64,000 nt of DNA from NCBI RefSeq assembly GCF_021352225.1, contig NZ_JAAUVI010000008.1, forward strand, positions 120,573-184,572, in the 5' to 3' direction. The position numbers and the translations under genes are program-made. The notes under the pieces were generated by a model. That model searched no databases. It saw nothing but the letters and a program-made list of their open reading frames with translations, and was not told where the DNA came from. This document shows positions 54,933 through 63,908 of this stretch, piece after piece. Source of the DNA: Methylobacterium sp. C25. Its GTDB lineage: Bacteria; Pseudomonadota; Alphaproteobacteria; Rhizobiales; Beijerinckiaceae. How positions within the stretch are numbered: the first letter of the stretch is position 1; each line of letters begins with the position of its first letter.

Positions 54933-55697
54933 ATGAGCGACTTCGTCAAGATCCAGGATAGCGCCGGCGGCGTTCGCATCATCGGGCTCGACCGAGCGCA
55001 GAAGAAGAACGCGCTCACCGGCGTCATGTACGACGCCATGTTCGACGCGCTCGCGGGTGCGGACGCATCGGCCGAGATCGGCGCCGTGGTTTTCGCCGGG
55101 CTGCCCGGTGTGTTCTCGGCCGGCAACGACCTTGCCGATTTCGTCGAGGGCGCGCGCAAGGCCTTCTCCGAGGCACCGGCCTTGCGCTTCATCCGTCAGC
55201 TCGCCCGGACGAAAACGCCGATGGTGGCGGCGGTGGACGGCATCGCCGTCGGCATCGGCACGACGCTGACCCTGCATTGCGACCTCGTCTACGTCTCCGA
55301 CAAGGCGCGTTTCCGGATGCCCTTCGTCGAGCTCGGCCTCGTGCCGGAGGCGGCCTCGAGCTACCTGCTGCCGCGCCGGGTCGGCCTGCTGAAGGCGACC
55401 GAATTCCTGCTGCTCTCCGAGCCCTTCGACGGCGCGACGGCCGTGAGCCTCGGACTGGCGAACGCGCTCATGCCCTCAGACATGCTGGTCGAGCACGCCG
55501 TCGCGCAGGCCTCGCGCCTGGCCGCGCTGCCACGCGGGGCGGTCGAGGCCTCCCGCAGGCTGATCCGCGGCAATCAGGCCGAGGTCGAAGGCGCCCTCGA
55601 GGCGGAGGCCGAGGCCTTCGAGACGCGGCTGCGCTCGCCGGAGGCGCAGGCCGCCTTCAAGAGCTTTCTCGACCGCGCCCCGAAGCCCGCCGCGTGA
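54933..55697 (+). CDS. enoyl-CoA hydratase/isomerase
   Basis: A 254-residue crotonase-fold enzyme. The oxyanion-hole segments are AGLPGVFSAGNDLADFVEG and VAAVDGIAVGIGTTLTLHCD, with FRMPFVELGLVPEAASSYLL containing the usual catalytic-acid region. It hydrates or isomerises enoyl-CoA made by the upstream dehydrogenase. The stop overlaps the following SDR start (GTGA), so they are coupled. It could be an isomerase instead of a hydratase. Confidence 0.9.
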   Translation: MSDFVKIQDSAGGVRIIGLDRAQKKNALTGVMYDAMFDALAGADASAEIGAVVFAGLPGVFSAGNDLADFVEGARKAFSEAPALRFIRQLARTKTPMVAAVDGIAVGIGTTLTLHCDLVYVSDKARFRMPFVELGLVPEAASSYLLPRRVGLLKATEFLLLSEPFDGATAVSLGLANALMPSDMLVEHAVAQASRLAALPRGAVEASRRLIRGNQAEVEGALEAEAEAFETRLRSPEAQAAFKSFLDRAPKPAA

Positions 55698-56563
55698 CCA
55701 AGCCCAACCTGCGCGGCAAGGTCTGCCTCGTCGCCGGGGCCTCGCGTGGTGTCGGGCGTGGCATCGCGCGAGGGCTCGGCGAGGCCGGTGCGACGGTGAT
55801 CGTCACGGCGCGGTCGAGCGAGACCGGACCGCGTACCGAAACCCGGCCGGAGACCATCGAGGATACCTCGCGCGAGGTCGACGCAGCCGGTGGCGAGGGC
55901 CACCACTACATCTGCGACCACCGCAGCGAGCGCGCGGTCGACGAGTTGGTGCATTGGTGCGTGCGCCGCTTCGGCCGCATCGATGTCGCGGTCTCCAGTG
56001 TCTGGGGCGGCAACGAGGGCTTCGATGGCGAGCGCTACGCCGATGGCGTCGCCTGGGGCACGCCGTTCTGGCGCCGCTCCGCCGAACTCTTCGCCGGCCA
56101 TCTCATGAGCGGGCCCTATCCCGGCCTCCTGCTGGCGCGGGCGGTCGCGCCGGCGATGATCTCCGCCAGGAACGGCCTCATCGTCCTGGTCTCGTTTGGG
56201 ACCGAGGAAAGCTATCTCGGCGACATCTATTACGACCTCGCCAAGGCGACGACGAACCGCCTCGCCTTTGCCTGCGCCGCTGATCTCGCTCCCCACGGCA
56301 TCGCCTGTCTCGGCCTCTCGCCGGGCTTCGTGCGCACCGAGCGCGTGCTCGATCTCGGCCAGACCGAGCTGGCGACAGAAACCGCGCTCTATGCGGGGCG
56401 GGCCGTCGCGGCGCTCGCGGGTGACGCGGCGGTATCGACCCGCAGCGGGCAGGTTCTGCACGTGGCCGATCTCGCCCGCACCTACGGCTTCACCGACGCC
56501 GACGGCACCCAACCCGAACGTTTCCGGATCGGACCAGAGGAACACAGCGATGGCCAACCTTAG
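55694..56563 (+). CDS. short-chain dehydrogenase/reductase (DHRS1-like)
   Basis: A 289-residue SDR. The NAD(P)-binding motif is CLVAGASRGVGRGIARGL, the active-site YDLAKATTNR supplies Tyr-x-x-x-Lys, and AADLAPHGIACLGLSPGFVR follows as in DHRS1-type enzymes. GTG start at 55694, overlapping the enoyl-CoA hydratase stop; a longer frame is a shadow. It probably oxidises a 3-hydroxyacyl-CoA or related alcohol in this operon. Its end overlaps the next SDR by 14 bases. Confidence 0.9.
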   Translation: MTKPNLRGKVCLVAGASRGVGRGIARGLGEAGATVIVTARSSETGPRTETRPETIEDTSREVDAAGGEGHHYICDHRSERAVDELVHWCVRRFGRIDVAVSSVWGGNEGFDGERYADGVAWGTPFWRRSAELFAGHLMSGPYPGLLLARAVAPAMISARNGLIVLVSFGTEESYLGDIYYDLAKATTNRLAFACAADLAPHGIACLGLSPGFVRTERVLDLGQTELATETALYAGRAVAALAGDAAVSTRSGQVLHVADLARTYGFTDADGTQPERFRIGPEEHSDGQP

Positions 56564-57407
56564 CGGCAAGACGCTCTTCATCACCGGCGCGTCGCGCGGC
56601 ATCGGCCTCGCCATCGGCCTGCGCGCAGCCCGCGACGGTGCCAACGTCGCCATCGCGGCCAAGACCGATCAGCCACATCCGAAGCTGGAGGGCACGATCC
56701 ACACGGCTGCGGAGGCGATCGAAGCGGCCGGCGGTCGGGCCCTCCCGCTGCTCGTCGACGTGCGCGACGAGGATGCGGTCAAGGATGCCCTCGACCGGAC
56801 GGCCCAGACCTTCGGCGGCGTCGACATCGTCGTGAACAATGCCAGCGCGATCTCGCTGACGCGCACGCCGCAGACCGAGATGAAGCGCTTCGACCTGATG
56901 CACCAGATCAATGCGCGCGGCACCTACATGGTCAGCAAATACGCGATCCCGTACCTGCAGAAGTCGGGGAACCCGCATATCCTGATGTTGTCGCCGCCCC
57001 TCGACATGGCGGAGAAGTGGTTCGCACCGCACCTCGCCTACACGATGGCCAAGTTCGGCATGTCGCTCTGTGTGCTCGGGCTCGCGGGTGAGCTGCGCAA
57101 GAGCGGGGTTGCGGTCAACGCCCTGTGGCCACGCACCACCATTGCTACGGCGGCGGTCCGCAACATCCTCGGGGGCGAGGCGCTCATCGAAGCGAGCCGC
57201 ACGCCGGAGATCCTGGCGGACGCGGCGCATGCGGTCTTCCTCAAGCCGGCACGCGAATTCTCCGGCCAATTCCTGATCGACGACACCTTCCTGGCTGGCG
57301 AAGGTGTCACGGACTTTTCAAAATACCGCGTCACACCCGGCGTCCCTCTTGCGCCGGACTTCTTCGTGCCGGATGCGAGCGTAGCTCCTCCCGATGCGTT
57401 GGCCTGA
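56550..57407 (+). CDS. short-chain dehydrogenase/reductase (HSDL2-like)
   Basis: A 285-residue SDR with TGASRGIGLAIGLRAARDGA (cofactor site), VNNASAISLT, and catalytic LAYTMAKFGMSLCV. The subsequent VNALWPRTTIATAAVRNILG is typical of hydroxysteroid-dehydrogenase-like protein 2 relatives without the SCP2 domain. It starts inside the preceding SDR (14-base overlap), the last gene of the acyl-CoA operon. It probably carries out the second redox step; the precise substrate is unknown. Confidence 0.9.
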   Translation: MANLSGKTLFITGASRGIGLAIGLRAARDGANVAIAAKTDQPHPKLEGTIHTAAEAIEAAGGRALPLLVDVRDEDAVKDALDRTAQTFGGVDIVVNNASAISLTRTPQTEMKRFDLMHQINARGTYMVSKYAIPYLQKSGNPHILMLSPPLDMAEKWFAPHLAYTMAKFGMSLCVLGLAGELRKSGVAVNALWPRTTIATAAVRNILGGEALIEASRTPEILADAAHAVFLKPAREFSGQFLIDDTFLAGEGVTDFSKYRVTPGVPLAPDFFVPDASVAPPDALA

Positions 57408-57416
57408 GTTCAGCCC

Positions 57417-58421
57417 TTGATCTTCATTCATCAGCCGGTCCCCGGCGCCGCCCAGATGATCCTGGAACGGCGCCCGCTCGAACTGCAGGACGTCATCCCC
57501 GAGGACACCCTCTGGCTCGACATGGTCCGGCCGACCCGCGAGGAGGACCTCAAGGTCGAATCCTTCATGGGCATCTCCGTGCCGACGCGCGAGGAGATGA
57601 AGGACATCGAGCCGTCCGAGTTGCTCTACGTGGAGGAGGGCGCCCGCTACATGACGGGCCGCGTGCTCTCGAAGGTCGAGGATTCCGAGGAGCCGGGCCT
57701 CGCCGGCATTACCTTCATCCTGCGCGGCAATCGGCTGGTCACCGTGCGCTACGAAGAGCCGCAGGCCTTCCGGATGTACACGCAGCGGGCCGGCCGCAGC
57801 ACCGGCAATGGACCCTCCGTATCGTCCTCCGGCGAGACCATCCTCGCCGGTCTGATCGAGGCTGTGATCGACCGGGCTGCGGACGTGCTCCAGCTCCAGG
57901 GCGAGCGCATCGACCGCCTGTCGCGAAAGATCTTCGAGGAGAAGAGCGATCCGAGCGCCCGCAACACGGCGCTGCAGGACACCCTGCGGGCGCTCGGCCG
58001 TCACGGCGATCTGATTTCGAAGCAGCGCGAGAGCCTCGTCTCGATGGAGCGCATCCTGCTCTCGCTTTCGGCAACATATCGCACCGCCAAGGCCCCCAGG
58101 GAACTGCGCGAGGACGTCCGCTCGACACTGCGAGATCTCCAGTCTCTTGAAGAGCACGCGACGTTCCTCTCGACCAAGATCCAGTTCCTGCTCGACGCCA
58201 CGCTCGGATTGGTCAATCTCGAGCAGAACAACATCATCAAGTTGTTTTCGGTTATGGCGGTTGTGTTCATGCCGCCGACTCTGATCGCCTCGATCTACGG
58301 AATGAACTTCAAGTCTATGCCGGAGCTCGAATGGCCCTACGGCTATCCTCTGGCCGTGTGCATGATGGTGGTGGCAGCGGTGCTACCTTACGTCTTCTTC
58401 CGATGGAAGAAATGGCTCTAG
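57417..58421 (+). CDS. corA: CorA-family magnesium transporter
   Basis: A 334-residue inner-membrane protein for Mg2+ (or Ni2+/Co2+) uptake. The long cytoplasmic funnel domain ends in a stalk helix, then two transmembrane helices (IKLFSVMAVVFMPPTLIASI and PLAVCMMVVAAVLPYVFF) flank the pore motif YGMNFKSMPEL (Gly-Met-Asn signature). The frame starts with TTG at 57417; the ATG at 57456 (MILERRPLELQDV) is an alternative start. It follows the SDR operon by 9 bases and could be transcribed with it. Confidence 0.93.
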   Translation: MIFIHQPVPGAAQMILERRPLELQDVIPEDTLWLDMVRPTREEDLKVESFMGISVPTREEMKDIEPSELLYVEEGARYMTGRVLSKVEDSEEPGLAGITFILRGNRLVTVRYEEPQAFRMYTQRAGRSTGNGPSVSSSGETILAGLIEAVIDRAADVLQLQGERIDRLSRKIFEEKSDPSARNTALQDTLRALGRHGDLISKQRESLVSMERILLSLSATYRTAKAPRELREDVRSTLRDLQSLEEHATFLSTKIQFLLDATLGLVNLEQNNIIKLFSVMAVVFMPPTLIASIYGMNFKSMPELEWPYGYPLAVCMMVVAAVLPYVFFRWKKWL

Positions 58422-58506
58422 CGCACAACCCTCGGAAGTATTGCTGACAACACGCCAGCGGCGGCCGTGTTGAGACAGGTATATTGTATTCGTACGGCAA
58501 TGGAAT

Positions 58507-58518
58507 TTTAACGTTAAA
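58507..58518. promoter_or_regulatory. 12-bp perfect palindrome upstream of the chemoreceptor
   Basis: TTTAACGTTAAA lies in a short AT-rich stretch (about 58440-58530) 54 bases before the chemoreceptor start. It may be an operator or promoter part; no regulator known. Confidence 0.3.
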
Positions 58519-58571
58519 GATGAAAATTCGCTGCAATGCCGCCCGCTCGGGATGCGGCTGCGGGATTTTTC

Positions 58572-60257
58572 ATGCGCCTCACCCTCAAAGCCATCCTCGC
58601 CGGCTCGATCACCTGCCTTGCGCTCGCGGCGACGGGGCAGGGCATCGTCAGCATCGTTCGGCTTTCGTCGATCGAGCATAGCGCCGTCGACGTCAGCACG
58701 AACTGGCTTCCTTCCGTGAACAAGCTCGGCGCCATGAACACGGCCACACGCGACGCGCGGGTGAAGCTCTATCGGCTCGCCACCGCCTCCGACGACGCGG
58801 CATTGCTGGCCGACAATCGCAAGAGCCTCGAGGTCAGCCTCAAGAAGTTGGCGGATCTCCGCGCCGAGTACGAGCCGCTGATCAGCTCCCCCGAGGAGAA
58901 GCGGATCTACAGCGAATTCCAGACAACCTGGGCGACCTACGAGGAGATGCAGCGCCGCGCCGTCGCGCTCATGGTCGATGACAAGAAGACCGAGGCCTTC
59001 GCGATGGTGAAGAGCGCCGAGATGGCTGCCCTGAACAACAAGGCCACCCAGGCGCTGCAGAAGACCGTCGAGCTGAACCGCGACGGCGCCGTGAACACCA
59101 TCGCCTCGGTCGTCGAGGCCACCAGCTCCGCCAAGCTCTCCGCCTACATCGCGATGGCCATCGCCATCATGGCGGCCATCGGAACCATGCTGTTCGCCCT
59201 TTTCGGCATCTCGCGACCGCTCGCCGGGATGACGGGGGCGATGGGTCGGCTGGCCGAGGGTCGGCTGGAGACCGGGATTCCCGGCATGGGCCGCCAGAAC
59301 GAGATCGGCGAGATGGCTGCCGCCGTCCAGGTCTTCAAGGAGAATCTCATCCGCACCAAGGCCCTGGAAGAGGAGACGGCTCTCGCCCGCGCCGGCGCCG
59401 AGGCCCAGCGCAAGGCCGCGATGCGCGACATGGCGGACGGGTTCGAGCAGGCGGTCGGCGGCATCGTCGGCACCGTCACCTCGGCTGCGACCGAGCTGCA
59501 GGCGACTGCCCAGAGCATGACCGCCACCGCGACCCAGACCGCGAACCAGTCGACCTCGGCCGCCGCTGCCGCCGAGGAGGCCGCGACCAACGTCAATACG
59601 GTGGCCGCCGCCGCGGAAGAACTCGGCTCGTCGGTCCTGGAGATCAGCCGTCAGGTCGACGGCTCGGCCGATCTCGCCCAGGCCGCCGTGAGCGAGGCCG
59701 CGCAGACGGCGCAGCTCGTCCAGGAACTCAGCACCGCCGCCTCGCGCATCGGCGACGTCGTCAAGCTGATCTCGGACATCGCCGGCCAGACCAACCTGCT
59801 GGCGCTCAATGCGACCATCGAGGCGGCACGCGCCGGAGAGGCCGGCCGCGGCTTCGCCGTGGTTGCCGCGGAAGTGAAAGAGCTGGCCTCGCAGACCGCC
59901 AAGGCGACCGACGAAATCGCCGGACAGATCGAGAAGATCCGCGGCGCCACCGACAAGAGCGTCCAGGCGATCGACGGCATCGCCGGCCGCATCCGCGAAA
60001 TCAGCAACGTCGCCACGTCGATCGCCGCCGCCGTGGAAGAGCAAGGCGCCGCGACCCAGGAGATCGTGCGCAACGTCTCACAAGCGGCCATGGGCACGGC
60101 GGAGGTCACCACGAACATCAGCGGCGTCGCCGGCGCTGCCGAGGAGACCGGTGCATCGGCCGGTCAGGTCCTTTCGGCAGCTTCGGAGCTGTCGCGCCAG
60201 TCCGAGCATCTCGGCGCCGAAGTCCGGCGCTTCCTCGACAACGTGCGCGCCGCCTGA
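58572..60257 (+). CDS. methyl-accepting chemotaxis protein
   Basis: A 561-residue chemoreceptor: an N-terminal transmembrane helix (LTLKAILAGSITCLALAA), a periplasmic four-helix-bundle sensor (about residues 35-185), a second transmembrane helix (AYIAMAIAIMAAIGTMLFAL), a HAMP domain (GAMGRLAEGRLETGIPG) and the cytoplasmic signalling domain with the hairpin IAGQTNLLALNATIEAARAG. It signals to CheA/CheW. No C-terminal NWETF-type tether for CheR is visible. ATG 58572 is preferred because it gives a short basic lead; another ATG lies at 58536. Confidence 0.92.
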   Translation: MRLTLKAILAGSITCLALAATGQGIVSIVRLSSIEHSAVDVSTNWLPSVNKLGAMNTATRDARVKLYRLATASDDAALLADNRKSLEVSLKKLADLRAEYEPLISSPEEKRIYSEFQTTWATYEEMQRRAVALMVDDKKTEAFAMVKSAEMAALNNKATQALQKTVELNRDGAVNTIASVVEATSSAKLSAYIAMAIAIMAAIGTMLFALFGISRPLAGMTGAMGRLAEGRLETGIPGMGRQNEIGEMAAAVQVFKENLIRTKALEEETALARAGAEAQRKAAMRDMADGFEQAVGGIVGTVTSAATELQATAQSMTATATQTANQSTSAAAAAEEAATNVNTVAAAAEELGSSVLEISRQVDGSADLAQAAVSEAAQTAQLVQELSTAASRIGDVVKLISDIAGQTNLLALNATIEAARAGEAGRGFAVVAAEVKELASQTAKATDEIAGQIEKIRGATDKSVQAIDGIAGRIREISNVATSIAAAVEEQGAATQEIVRNVSQAAMGTAEVTTNISGVAGAAEETGASAGQVLSAASELSRQSEHLGAEVRRFLDNVRAA

Positions 60258-60361
60258 CGGCCCGTGGCGCGATGCGGTCGTCCTGAACCGCATCGCGCGC
60301 CGACCGCGCAACGATCGATCCCGCTCTTGGCCGCAACGGGCGAGGTGTCCATATCCGGCAT

Positions 60362-61108
60362 ATGTGCGGCCGCTACGTCATCGCCCTGACGCCCGAGCTG
60401 TTTCGACGGGCCTATGGCTATGTCGAGACGCCGAATTTTCCCGCACGTTACAACGTGGCGCCGACTCAGCCGGTCCCGATCGTCACCAATGACCACGGCA
60501 CGCGGCATTTCCTGCTGGTGCGCTGGGGCTTCTGGCCGAGCTGGCTCAAGGACCCCGCCGACTTTCCGCTGATCTTTAACGCGCGCGTCGAAACCCTCGC
60601 CGAGAAGCCGACGTTTCGCGGAGCACTGAGGCATCGACGCTGCGTCTTCCTCGCCGACGGGTTCTACGAGTGGCGACGCGAGGGCAAGGGGAAGACGGCG
60701 GTAAAGACGCCCTATCTCATCCGCCACGCAGACGGTGGTCCGATGGCGCTGGCTGGCCTCTGGGAGACCTGGTCGAGCCCCGACGGCTCGGAGGTCGACA
60801 CCGCGACGATCGTCACCTGCGGCGCCAACGGGACGCTGTCGGCAATCCACGAGCGGATGCCGGCGATCCTGTCGCCCGAGGCTGTGGGGGACTGGCTCGA
60901 TACGGTGGGCAACGAGCCGCGTGACGTGATCGAGCTTTGCCGGCCCTGCCCGGACGAGTGGCTGACCATGAGCGAAGTCGGCGACCGCGTGAACAATGCC
61001 CGGAACGACGATGCCGGGCTCGTCGAGCCCGTCGGCAAGCCGATGGCCGCCCCGAAGCCTGCCGAGCCCCGAAGGAACGCGGGCGGCGAGCAGGGCAGCC
61101 TGCTCTAG
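60362..61108 (+). CDS. SOS response-associated peptidase (SRAP/YedK family)
   Basis: A 248-residue SRAP domain protein that crosslinks to abasic sites in single-stranded DNA. The N-terminal Met-Cys gives catalytic Cys2 (MCGRYVI). Asn73 (FNARVET), Glu103 (GFYEWRR) and His163 (AIHERMP) complete the active site known in YedK/HMCES. The C-terminal 30 residues (VEPVGKPMAAPKPAEPRR onward) form a disordered tail beyond the core. No lexA-type site is evident upstream, although the name implies SOS association. Confidence 0.95.
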   Translation: MCGRYVIALTPELFRRAYGYVETPNFPARYNVAPTQPVPIVTNDHGTRHFLLVRWGFWPSWLKDPADFPLIFNARVETLAEKPTFRGALRHRRCVFLADGFYEWRREGKGKTAVKTPYLIRHADGGPMALAGLWETWSSPDGSEVDTATIVTCGANGTLSAIHERMPAILSPEAVGDWLDTVGNEPRDVIELCRPCPDEWLTMSEVGDRVNNARNDDAGLVEPVGKPMAAPKPAEPRRNAGGEQGSLL

Positions 61109-61112
61109 GCGC

Positions 61113-62363
61113 TCAACGGAGTCGTCTGCGCTTCGGGGTCGCCTCGCGCCGGAACACGCCGACCAGCTCGACATGGCCGGAATAGCGGAACTGATCGACC
61201 GGCGTGACCTGTTCCAGCCGGTAGCCACCTGCGATCAGCGTGGCGGCGTCGCGGGCAAAGGTGCCGGGATCGCAGGAGATGCCGACGACCAGCGGCACCT
61301 TCGATTCCGCGATCCAGCGCGCCTGGGCCTGGGCGCCGGCGCGGGGCGGATCGAACACCACGGCATCGAAGCGGTCGAGTTCAAGCGGCAGGAGCGGGCG
61401 GCGGAAGAGGTCGCGGCGCTCCGTGGTGAGTGTGCGCAGGCCCGTGGTGGCGCGGGCGGCCCGGTCGAGGCTGCGCAGGGCGGCCTCGTCGCCCTCAACG
61501 GCCAGCACGTCGGCGCTGCGGGCAAGAGCGAGAGAGAAGGGGCCGCATCCGGCGAAGAGGTCGGCGACGCGCTTCACGCGCTTGTCCATCGCGCCGAGCA
61601 CGAGAGCGGTTAGCGCGGCCTCGCCGGCTTGCGTCGCCTGCAGGAAGCCGCCGGGCGACGGCATCAGGCGCGCCTCGCCGGAGGCCAGGGTCGGCGGCCG
61701 GCGCTCGACGACGATGTCGCCGTGGAGCGCGAGGCGCGCCAGATCGAGCTCGCCGGCGAGCCGGGTGAGCGCGGCGCGCGCCTTGTCGCTGACCGGACCA
61801 TGGCCGCGGACGTCGACGTCGAGACCGGATTCGGTCGCGGTCGCCTGCACGTCGAGGGGCTTCGAGCCGCGGCCGAGATACTCGGCCAGCGCCTCGGCCA
61901 CCTGTGGCGCGCGGTGGAGGGCCGGCACCGTGATCGGGCAATGCTCGATCGGGACGAGGGCGTGGCTGCGCGCGGCCATCAGGCCGGCGCGCGCAGTGTC
62001 CTCGATGCGGCGCACGTGCAGGGTGATGCGGCGCCGCCCGGCGCCATGCGCCTCGACGAGGGGCAGCAACGGCGTCTCGATATGCGCCTGGGCCAGAGCC
62101 TGGTCGACGATACCGCGCTTCCAGGCAGCATAGGGATCGGGCGCGAGATGCTGCACCGCGCAGCCGCCGCAGGCCTCGTAATATGGACAGAACGGGTTGA
62201 TCCGGTCGGGGGAGGGCGTCTCGATCGCGAGGAGCCGACCGCGGCCGCCCTCGCGCTCGATCATGATGCGCTCGCCCGGCAGGGCGCCGGCCACGGCGAG
62301 GCCGTCGGCGGTGAGCCCGTCGCCGCGCGCGCCGAGCCGGGTGATGGTGACACTCTCGCTCAA
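61113..62363 (-). CDS. class I SAM-dependent RNA methyltransferase (RlmD/TrmA family)
   Basis: A 416-residue RNA (uracil-5-)methyltransferase-like protein. It has an N-terminal TRAM-like segment (ITRLGARGDGLTADGLAVAG), an Fe-S cluster motif (CPYYEACGGCAVQHL), the SAM-binding VADLFAGCGPFSLALA and the family's VFDPPRAGAQAQ and VVGISCDPGTFARDA motifs with the catalytic cysteine. It probably methylates a uridine in 23S rRNA or tRNA. TTG start at 62363 overlaps the tlyA stop (TTGA), so the two methyltransferases are coupled. Confidence 0.92.
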   Translation of the reverse strand: MSESVTITRLGARGDGLTADGLAVAGALPGERIMIEREGGRGRLLAIETPSPDRINPFCPYYEACGGCAVQHLAPDPYAAWKRGIVDQALAQAHIETPLLPLVEAHGAGRRRITLHVRRIEDTARAGLMAARSHALVPIEHCPITVPALHRAPQVAEALAEYLGRGSKPLDVQATATESGLDVDVRGHGPVSDKARAALTRLAGELDLARLALHGDIVVERRPPTLASGEARLMPSPGGFLQATQAGEAALTALVLGAMDKRVKRVADLFAGCGPFSLALARSADVLAVEGDEAALRSLDRAARATTGLRTLTTERRDLFRRPLLPLELDRFDAVVFDPPRAGAQAQARWIAESKVPLVVGISCDPGTFARDAATLIAGGYRLEQVTPVDQFRYSGHVELVGVFRREATPKRRRLR

Positions 62364-63106
62364 CGGATGCCGCCCTTGCGCGCGCCGATCAGGAATTCGC
62401 GGTTGCCGTCGCCGCCTTCGACCGGCGAGGGCGCCAGTCCGAGAATGTCGAGCCCGAGCCCTTCGAGCGCGGTCCTCACCTCGTCGCAGACGGCTGCGTG
62501 AACGGCCTCGTCGCGCACGATGCCGCCGCGCCCGACGCGCTCGCGCCCGGCCTCGAATTGCGGCTTGATCAGTGCCGCCAAAGCGGCCCCCTCGGCCATC
62601 AGCGCGACGGCGGCGGGCAGGACGAGGCGCAGGGCGATGAAGCTCACGTCGATCGTGACGAGATCCGGTGGCTCGGCGAGCGCATCGGCGGCGAGCTCGC
62701 GGATGTCGGTGCCCTCGAGGCTCGTCACCCGAGCATCGGCCCGCAGCGAGGCGTGGAGCTGGTCGCGGCCGACATCGAGCGCGGTGACGTGGCGTGCGCC
62801 GCGCCGGAGCAGGACGTCGGTGAAGCCGCCGGTCGAGGCGCCGATATCGAGACAGACCCTGCCGCTCGGATCGAGCCCGAAGGCGTCGAGCGCCGCTGCC
62901 AGCTTGAGGCCTCCACGGGAGACATAGGGGTGCGGCGCGCTCGCCTCGATCCGGGCATCCGCCGCCACGAGGTCGGCGGGCCGCGCAACCGGCCGCCCGT
63001 CGGCACTGACCAGCCCGGCGCGGATCGCGGCAACGGCGCGGGCGCGGCTCTCGAACACGCCGCGGTCCACAAGCAATCGGTCGGCGCGCAGTCGTTCGGC
63101 CGTCAT
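62360..63106 (-). CDS. tlyA: TlyA-family 16S/23S rRNA 2'-O-methyltransferase
   Basis: A 248-residue protein with an N-terminal S4-like RNA-binding domain (RADRLLVDRGVFESRARAVA) and a FtsJ-type methyltransferase domain (VCLDIGASTGGFTDVLL SAM motif; VTIDVSFIALRLVLPAA; ALIKPQFEAGRERVG). TlyA enzymes methylate cytidines of 16S and 23S rRNA and can act as hemolysin-like proteins when first named. ATG 63106 is used; an in-frame GTG three codons upstream (63115) is also possible. It overlaps the RNA methyltransferase gene. Confidence 0.93.
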   Translation of the reverse strand: MTAERLRADRLLVDRGVFESRARAVAAIRAGLVSADGRPVARPADLVAADARIEASAPHPYVSRGGLKLAAALDAFGLDPSGRVCLDIGASTGGFTDVLLRRGARHVTALDVGRDQLHASLRADARVTSLEGTDIRELAADALAEPPDLVTIDVSFIALRLVLPAAVALMAEGAALAALIKPQFEAGRERVGRGGIVRDEAVHAAVCDEVRTALEGLGLDILGLAPSPVEGGDGNREFLIGARKGGIR

Positions 63107-63213
63107 TGCGGGCACGTCGTTCGGTCCGGAGTTGATGAAGGTGTGATAGGCCGCCCCTGTCTGCGGGGTGCCCAGCCCCCTAACTAGCCCGTCGGATGGA
63201 GGAGAGTCACCCG

Positions 63214-63753
63214 ATGAGATGCATACCGGCCGCCCTCGTGCTTGCGGGCCTCGCGATGCCCGCGCTCGCGCAGGAGAAGAAGGACGAGGCCCCCGCCACC
63301 GCCGTCCAGACCTACGAGAGCCCGATCACGAACAACAAGGGCGAGCCGATCGGCCAGATCCAGATCCGCGACGGCGCGAATGCGTTGGTTCTGCGCGTGA
63401 CGGTCAAGGCCGGCGGCCTCACGCCCGGCTGGCATGGGCTGCATTTCCACGCGGTCGGCGATTGCTCGGACACCGAAAAGTTCGAGAAGTCGAAGGCGCA
63501 CGTCAATCACGACAAGCGCTCGCACGGCCTCCTGAACGGCGATGGCCCGGACGAGGGCGACCTGCCCAACCTCTTCGCCAATGCCGACGGCTCGGCCAAT
63601 GGCGAGATGACCAGCGAAATGGCGCTGACCGGCGAGGAAAGCCTGAAGGACGGCGACGGCTCGGCCCTGATCATCCACGCCAACGAGGACGACCACGCGA
63701 GCCAGCCCATCGGTGGTGCGGGCGCGCGGGTGGCGTGCTCGGTGATCAAGTAG
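63214..63753 (+). CDS. sodC: Cu/Zn superoxide dismutase (periplasmic), zinc site altered
   Basis: A 179-residue exported enzyme with a signal peptide (cleavage near ALAQ, residue 20). Copper ligands His77, His79 (LHFHA), the bridging His96 (AHVNH) and His155 (IIHANED) are present, with the disulfide pair Cys84/Cys175 and Arg172 (GARVACSVI). Zinc ligands His104 and Asp116 remain, but the position of the third zinc histidine is Asp113 (GPDEGDLPNL). The enzyme probably detoxifies superoxide in the periplasm; the zinc site may be weakened. Start ATG 63214 with GGAGGAG; the upstream in-frame start at 63196 lies in the ribosome site. Confidence 0.93.
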   Translation: MRCIPAALVLAGLAMPALAQEKKDEAPATAVQTYESPITNNKGEPIGQIQIRDGANALVLRVTVKAGGLTPGWHGLHFHAVGDCSDTEKFEKSKAHVNHDKRSHGLLNGDGPDEGDLPNLFANADGSANGEMTSEMALTGEESLKDGDGSALIIHANEDDHASQPIGGAGARVACSVIK

Positions 63754-63773
63754 GGCTGATTAAACCCTCCGTT

Positions 63774-63890
63774 GTCATTCCGGGGCTCGCGTCAGCGAGA
63801 ACCCGGAATCCAGACACGCAGGTTCCTCTAAGCCGAGCACCGTCGGCGGCTCTGGATTCCGGGTTCCGCTTCGCGGCCCCGGAATGACGG
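63774..63890. repeat. dispersed palindromic repeat, copy B
   Basis: Outer arms GTCATTCCGGGG (63774-63785) and CCCCGGAATGAC (63877-63888) are perfect inverted complements, and inner arms CCCGGAATCCAG (near 63802) and CTGGATTCCGGG (near 63852) also pair. The same arms occur in copy A at 27087-27205 with a different loop. The unit lies just after sodC and could act as its terminator as well as being a repeat element. Confidence 0.8.
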
Positions 63891-63908
63891 CTCAGGCCGA
63901 GGGGCCGC

